NCBI RefSeq assembly: GCF_000238775.2
Contig: NZ_AFEJ02000001.1
Location: 2,852,001-2,916,000 of the forward strand
From: Acaryochloris sp. CCMEE 5410
GTDB lineage: Bacteria; Cyanobacteriota; Cyanobacteriia; Thermosynechococcales; Thermosynechococcaceae
Direction of reading: 5' to 3'
Length of the DNA stretch: 64,000 nucleotides
Under the pieces are notes generated by a model. It worked only from the letters and a program-made list of their open reading frames with translations, was not told the DNA's origin and did no database searches. Made by a program: the position numbers and the translations under genes. Below, one piece after another: positions 61,153 to 64,000 of the stretch; the first letter of the stretch is position 1; every line of letters begins with the position of its first letter.

Positions 61153-62643
61153 CTACAGATTTCGAGCACTTCCAGTGGGCCAGAGTCTTACGCTTGGTAT
61201 TCCTTGCCCAGGAATACTACTCATGAAATGCGAGTGAAATTTTGTGAGTCCCTGATGTCCCAGTAGACTCAGAATTGCAATTGCAAAACATCCTAGACTG
61301 GGGCGGGTGGTGAGTGGCAGTAAAAGCATGATTCCCCCCAGAATTGCCATCATAGTTGTCATAAAATGGCACATCCGCTGAACTTCTGCAATCCACTCTA
61401 CAGAACGGCGACAGCTAGGACAAAGTTTAGTATGGCGATGCCAGCGGTCATAGAGTTGCTCATTACTACGGCTCTCCACTCTTTCTGCGTAGAGAGAATT
61501 AGGTTCAGGACCACCACTCCCAAATCGATTGAGCCAGTTTTTTAAGGTCAAAGTTCCCTGATCAGCAGGAGAAGGAAGGAAGGGAGAACGTCTACGACCC
61601 ATATCAATAACAGCCTCATTCCGTTCTTGGGCATACATAGCTGTAATATCCTGGTCATTGAGTTTGTAAGTTCCCAAATGTTGTAGTCCAACCTGCACAT
61701 ACTCGGGCAGTAACCCTAGCATTTTTTTGTTCATCCACTGTATTAGACTCAATGGACGTGCTGGGAATTCTAAGTCCATCACGAACTTCATAATGTATCG
61801 ACAATGTCCTGGTGCCGTTGGGACAAAATAGAGTTGAAAGGTTTGGACGCCACCCGTTGGCAGGTAGTACTGGGTGATGTTGGCACAAGGAGGACGGAAT
61901 GTTCGAGTTGCCTCCATCTCTCGGTTGAAGGTGTTATACCCTTTGTGACTCAGAACAAAACCTTCCTCTGCAGATAGCTCACCTAGGAGTTCGAAACCCT
62001 TCATAGGAATGGCGTTCGCAGGTGAAAAAGTGCCGATCCCTTCATGCAGAAATTGGGCATGTACAGGGTCAAAGCTGTTTTCAATCGAAACAGTGTAGCC
62101 TAAAGGAACCTCTATCATGTGCCAATCAGTCTTATTCCACTTCGGACTCGTTTTAGGCAGTGTTGCGGGCTGCTTTTGCTGACAGTCTGCAAAGGCTCGG
62201 TCGTTACGATCTGGCCAAATCCAAAGCAATCCTTGTTCAACCTGGGTCGGATAGGTAGTTACATGAGATCTAACATTGTGATAAGCGGCTGGCTGATCTA
62301 ACTGAGCAGGCAGCATCGGATTCTGGACACACTGTCCCTTCTGATCAAAACACCAACCATGTTGACGGCAGACAAGGGTGCCATCCGCTTGAACCTTGCC
62401 TAGGGATAATTGCGTCAGTTTATGGGGACAAACATCATCCATTGCAATCCACTGACCCTGATGTTGCCAGATCACCAGATTTTTACCGAGCAAGGTGATG
62501 GGGGTAGGACAGGAGTCATCAAGATAGCTTAAGGGGCTAACCGGATACCACTGCTTTAGCCAATTGAAGGGTTGCCCTTCTGCGGTAGGTTGTAATTCTA
62601 AACCCTCTAGATTGTCTGGATTGAGGTCAATGTCTGTAGTCAT
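61153..62643 (-). CDS. Rieske-type oxygenase, pheophorbide a oxygenase (PaO)-like
   Basis: A 496-residue protein from ATG 62643; a GTG 18 bp upstream is also open. The Rieske cluster ligands are Cys72-Pro-His74 and Cys92-x-x-His95 (CPHKL; CRQHGW). Mononuclear iron ligands are Asp192, His195 and His200 in the FDPVHAQFLH segment. Two membrane helices lie near the C-terminus (FMTTMMAILGGIMLLLP; LGCFAIAILSLLGHQG) after the CxxC motif LCPSCRRSVEW. This layout is that of PaO, Tic55 and chlorophyllide a oxygenase relatives. Such enzymes oxidise chlorophyll derivatives with ferredoxin; the exact substrate is not known. It lies between 18-bp inverted repeats. Confidence 0.82.
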   Translation of the reverse strand: MTTDIDLNPDNLEGLELQPTAEGQPFNWLKQWYPVSPLSYLDDSCPTPITLLGKNLVIWQHQGQWIAMDDVCPHKLTQLSLGKVQADGTLVCRQHGWCFDQKGQCVQNPMLPAQLDQPAAYHNVRSHVTTYPTQVEQGLLWIWPDRNDRAFADCQQKQPATLPKTSPKWNKTDWHMIEVPLGYTVSIENSFDPVHAQFLHEGIGTFSPANAIPMKGFELLGELSAEEGFVLSHKGYNTFNREMEATRTFRPPCANITQYYLPTGGVQTFQLYFVPTAPGHCRYIMKFVMDLEFPARPLSLIQWMNKKMLGLLPEYVQVGLQHLGTYKLNDQDITAMYAQERNEAVIDMGRRRSPFLPSPADQGTLTLKNWLNRFGSGGPEPNSLYAERVESRSNEQLYDRWHRHTKLCPSCRRSVEWIAEVQRMCHFMTTMMAILGGIMLLLPLTTRPSLGCFAIAILSLLGHQGLTKFHSHFMSSIPGQGIPSVRLWPTGSARNL

Positions 62644-62845
62644 AAGGCACCATTGCTCCACTTTTGTTGAGAACGTGCTTGGAAGACTGTGTGGTTCTAT
62701 TACATAAGGCAGGCGAAGGCTATATCTGATGGCAGAGTTCTAACCAACCCTTCCTTAGAAAAAATATCACTAATCAGATGTCAGTGACTTTCCCAGCTTT
62801 TATGCATTACTCCTTAGACTCCGCCACCTAGCACTGCACCCTGCG

Positions 62846-62893
62846 AAAAATGCCTGATATGGAAGAATTTTAGCTCTCTATATCAGGCATTTT
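62846..62893 (-). terminator. Rho-independent terminator of the gene at 62974-63450
   Basis: AAAATGCCTGATAT (62847-62860) pairs perfectly with ATATCAGGCATTTT (62880-62893), a 14-bp stem with a 19-nt loop. On the minus strand five T residues close the stem, about 80 nt after the stop of the gene that starts at 63450. The symmetric A/T ends would let it work on both strands. Confidence 0.6.
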
Positions 62894-62901
62894 ACTTTCA
62901 T

Positions 62902-62919
62902 CAATTATGCAAGAGATCT
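62902..62919 (-). repeat. Right inverted repeat flanking the Rieske gene
   Basis: CAATTATGCAAGAGATCT, whose reverse complement matches 61105-61122 at 17 of 18 positions. With the left copy it encloses the Rieske gene and its upstream region. No clear target-site duplication is visible outside the two copies. Confidence 0.5.
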
Positions 62920-62973
62920 TCTGTCCCTGCTCCCTCAAACTAAGCAGTAAATCTAACAACCTTGCTTCAGGCT

Positions 62974-63450
62974 TTAATTCATAACTGAGGCAGTTTCATG
63001 GGCTCCAACCGCAAGCACGAGGCAAAGGGCAGCAACCGTTTTTTGCCATTCGAGACGTACATTATCGTCTTCAACACCATCAAACGCTGAAACCAAGCGA
63101 GGAATAGAGCGTTGTAACGCTTTTTCGGGTATGGGGCTATGCAGCTCCACTAGGTGAGTGAGACTTTCCTGATTATTTAGAAATGCCACAACCCACTTGG
63201 TTGCATGATCGGGACTATCAGGCACCCGATCAACCCCTAACTCTTGCTTGAGCCAGTCGTAAAACGGAGGAAGTTGCTTGGCCAAGATTTGTCCAGCCGT
63301 CGGTAAGGTTTCACGGAGCAATCCTGCATTTAGGCTTCCCAATAATTCGGTGACTGCGGGGAGGGCCAGAAAGTCTTCTAGACTGAGTGGGAGAAGGCTT
63401 TCGACAGTTGGAGCATCGAGTTGAAGGTGTTGTTGAAATGTGGCCTGCAT
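62974..63450 (-). CDS. Unknown helical protein controlled by a MarR operator
   Basis: A 158-residue, mostly alpha-helical soluble protein. No family is recognised. Features are a Leu-rich N-terminal half (APTVESLLPLSLEDFLALPAV), an amphipathic LPPFYDWLKQEL segment and a C-terminal hydrophobic helix (TVAALCLVLAVGAHE) that might insert in a membrane or pack inside. Its ATG at 63450 lies only 5 bp from the twin palindrome at 63456-63483, so the MarR product very likely represses it. A hairpin terminator follows. The divergent MarR gene begins 140 bp away. Confidence 0.65.
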   Translation of the reverse strand: MQATFQQHLQLDAPTVESLLPLSLEDFLALPAVTELLGSLNAGLLRETLPTAGQILAKQLPPFYDWLKQELGVDRVPDSPDHATKWVVAFLNNQESLTHLVELHSPIPEKALQRSIPRLVSAFDGVEDDNVRLEWQKTVAALCLVLAVGAHETASVMN

Positions 63451-63455
63451 TATAT

Positions 63456-63468
63456 TTAGGACTCCTAA
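63456..63468. promoter_or_regulatory. MarR-type operator, copy 1
   Basis: TTAGGACTCCTAA is a 13-bp near-perfect palindrome (TTAGGA-C-TCCTAA). It lies 5 bp before the start codon of the unknown gene on the minus strand, where a bound repressor would block its transcription. Confidence 0.7.
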
Positions 63469-63470
63469 GC

Positions 63471-63483
63471 TTAGGACTCCTAA
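63471..63483. promoter_or_regulatory. MarR-type operator, copy 2
   Basis: An exact second copy of TTAGGACTCCTAA, 15 bp centre to centre from the first and separated by GC. Two adjacent palindromes suit two dimers binding side by side and shutting off both divergent genes. Confidence 0.7.
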
Positions 63484-63590
63484 ATATTAACCATGGTCGA
63501 TCATTCTGTCAAAAAAATCTCATCGCCGTTCTCTCACGAGCGTTTTAGAATTTAAGAGTCTGGGATTGCTTCAAGGAGGTGAAGGTATCT

Positions 63591-64000
63591 ATGGCAAAGA
63601 CTTCACAGGATGCAACAGATACACCCCTACGCCAACGGTTGGGCATCGGGCTAGAAAAAATTAGTATGGTGCTCAAAAGTCAGGCGTGGCACGATGCTAA
63701 CCTGCAAGGACTGACACCCACCCAGGGCAAAATCTTGACCCTACTGCGAGATCGCCAACCCGTTGGCATGCGACTATCGGAGGTGGCTGATATTTTGGGA
63801 ATTACCTCTCCCACCGCCAGCGATGCGGTGGCCGTTTTAAGTAAAAAGGGTCTGGTCGATAAGCAACGCTCTAAAGAAGATGCTAGAGCCATCTCGATTA
63901 CTTTATCGGCCCAGGGGATTCAGCAAGCAGAACAAGTGATGGGGTGGTCTGATTTTTTGCTGTCTGCCATTGATGATCTGACTGAATTTGAGCAAGAGAT
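63591..64000 (+). CDS. MarR-family transcriptional regulator (partial)
   Basis: At least 136 residues; the 3' end lies beyond the window. The winged helix is clear: LQGLTPTQGKILTLLRD, then RLSEVADILGITSPTASDAVAVLSKKGLVDKQRSKEDARAISITLSAQG. A strong ribosome site, AAGGAGGTGAAGG, precedes ATG 63591. MarR proteins are dimeric repressors released by small phenolic or oxidising ligands. It is divergent from the unknown gene, and the two TTAGGACTCCTAA palindromes between them are the natural operator, so autoregulation is likely. The ligand is unknown. Confidence 0.9.
   Translation, partial: MAKTSQDATDTPLRQRLGIGLEKISMVLKSQAWHDANLQGLTPTQGKILTLLRDRQPVGMRLSEVADILGITSPTASDAVAVLSKKGLVDKQRSKEDARAISITLSAQGIQQAEQVMGWSDFLLSAIDDLTEFEQE

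Larger units (their letters stand above)
62644..62973. other. Intergenic region between Rieske gene and unknown gene
   Basis: About 330 bp. It carries the Rieske promoter side, the terminator hairpin at 62846-62893 and the right inverted repeat at 62902-62919. No coding region was recognised. Confidence 0.6.

Overview
The window looks like chromosomal DNA from a cyanobacterium. It holds genes found essentially only in oxygenic phototrophs: ycf54 of the Mg-protoporphyrin ester cyclase, an allophycocyanin beta subunit, a Psb32-type TPM protein, the clpP3/clpR pair, a cyanobacterial-type hfq, a CruP-like lycopene cyclase paralogue, a pheophorbide-a-oxygenase-like Rieske protein and a group 2 sigma factor. 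The octamer GCGATCGC (HIP1, a cyanobacterial signature) was counted by eye at 17 places, where about one is expected by chance. Base composition is near balanced. Gene content and composition would suit Acaryochloris or a relative, but that is inference; the genus was not proven. No rRNA, tRNA, CRISPR array, prophage or intact transposase gene was seen.

Layout. 1-6.4 kb: the end of a Ca2+/H+ antiporter, a large SLH envelope protein, a lipoprotein, a DUF1877-like protein and the ClpP3/ClpR protease pair. 6.8-12.9 kb: a methyltransferase overlapping a RidA-PchB-like fusion gene, an ABC exporter pair, a decayed GNAT acetyltransferase, an RluD-type pseudouridine synthase and a PHP phosphoesterase. 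13-20.2 kb: Psb32-like protein, sigma factor, SfsA, an Rpn/DUF4351 protein, queE and queC, a 50-residue membrane protein and ComF. 20.4-28.6 kb: a PEP-synthase-like protein, ycf54, dapF, hfq and a neighbour with a GspE-N-like domain, an M23 peptidase, a two-gene TRAP permease and an SRPBCC protein. 28.6-35.2 kb: FAD monooxygenase, panD, and a tightly overlapped DUF4129-DUF4350-MoxR-DUF58 operon. 35.5-42 kb: coiled-coil protein, UDP-xylose/UDP-glucuronate genes, a D-Ala-D-Ala dipeptidase and a divergent pair whose start codons overlap. 42.5-52.2 kb: radical SAM protein, PP2C phosphatase plus SIS protein, a lone apcB-like gene, a SPOR-like protein and an ABC1 kinase. 53.1-60.6 kb: a class II ribonucleotide reductase split in two genes, a HAD hydrolase, a CruP-like protein and an FHA-PAS-GAF histidine kinase. 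61.1-64 kb: the Rieske oxygenase lying between 18-bp inverted repeats, an unknown gene and a MarR regulator with twin palindromic operators.

How the genes work together. Clear functional groups are proteolysis (ClpP3/R), queuosine/7-deazaguanine precursor synthesis (QueE, QueC), UDP-glucose to UDP-glucuronate to UDP-xylose conversion (Ugd, Uxs), pigment metabolism (Ycf54, CruP, ApcB-like, PaO-like oxygenase), peptidoglycan and envelope functions (SLH, M23, VanX-like, SPOR-like, DapF) and deoxyribonucleotide synthesis (NrdJ and its detached C-terminal part).

The points most worth following are the split class II reductase with two NrdR-like boxes spaced exactly 31 bp upstream, the methyltransferase/RidA-PchB fusion pair, the inverted repeats around the Rieske gene, the twin MarR operator, and the lone ApcB that lacks the methyl-asparagine loop.
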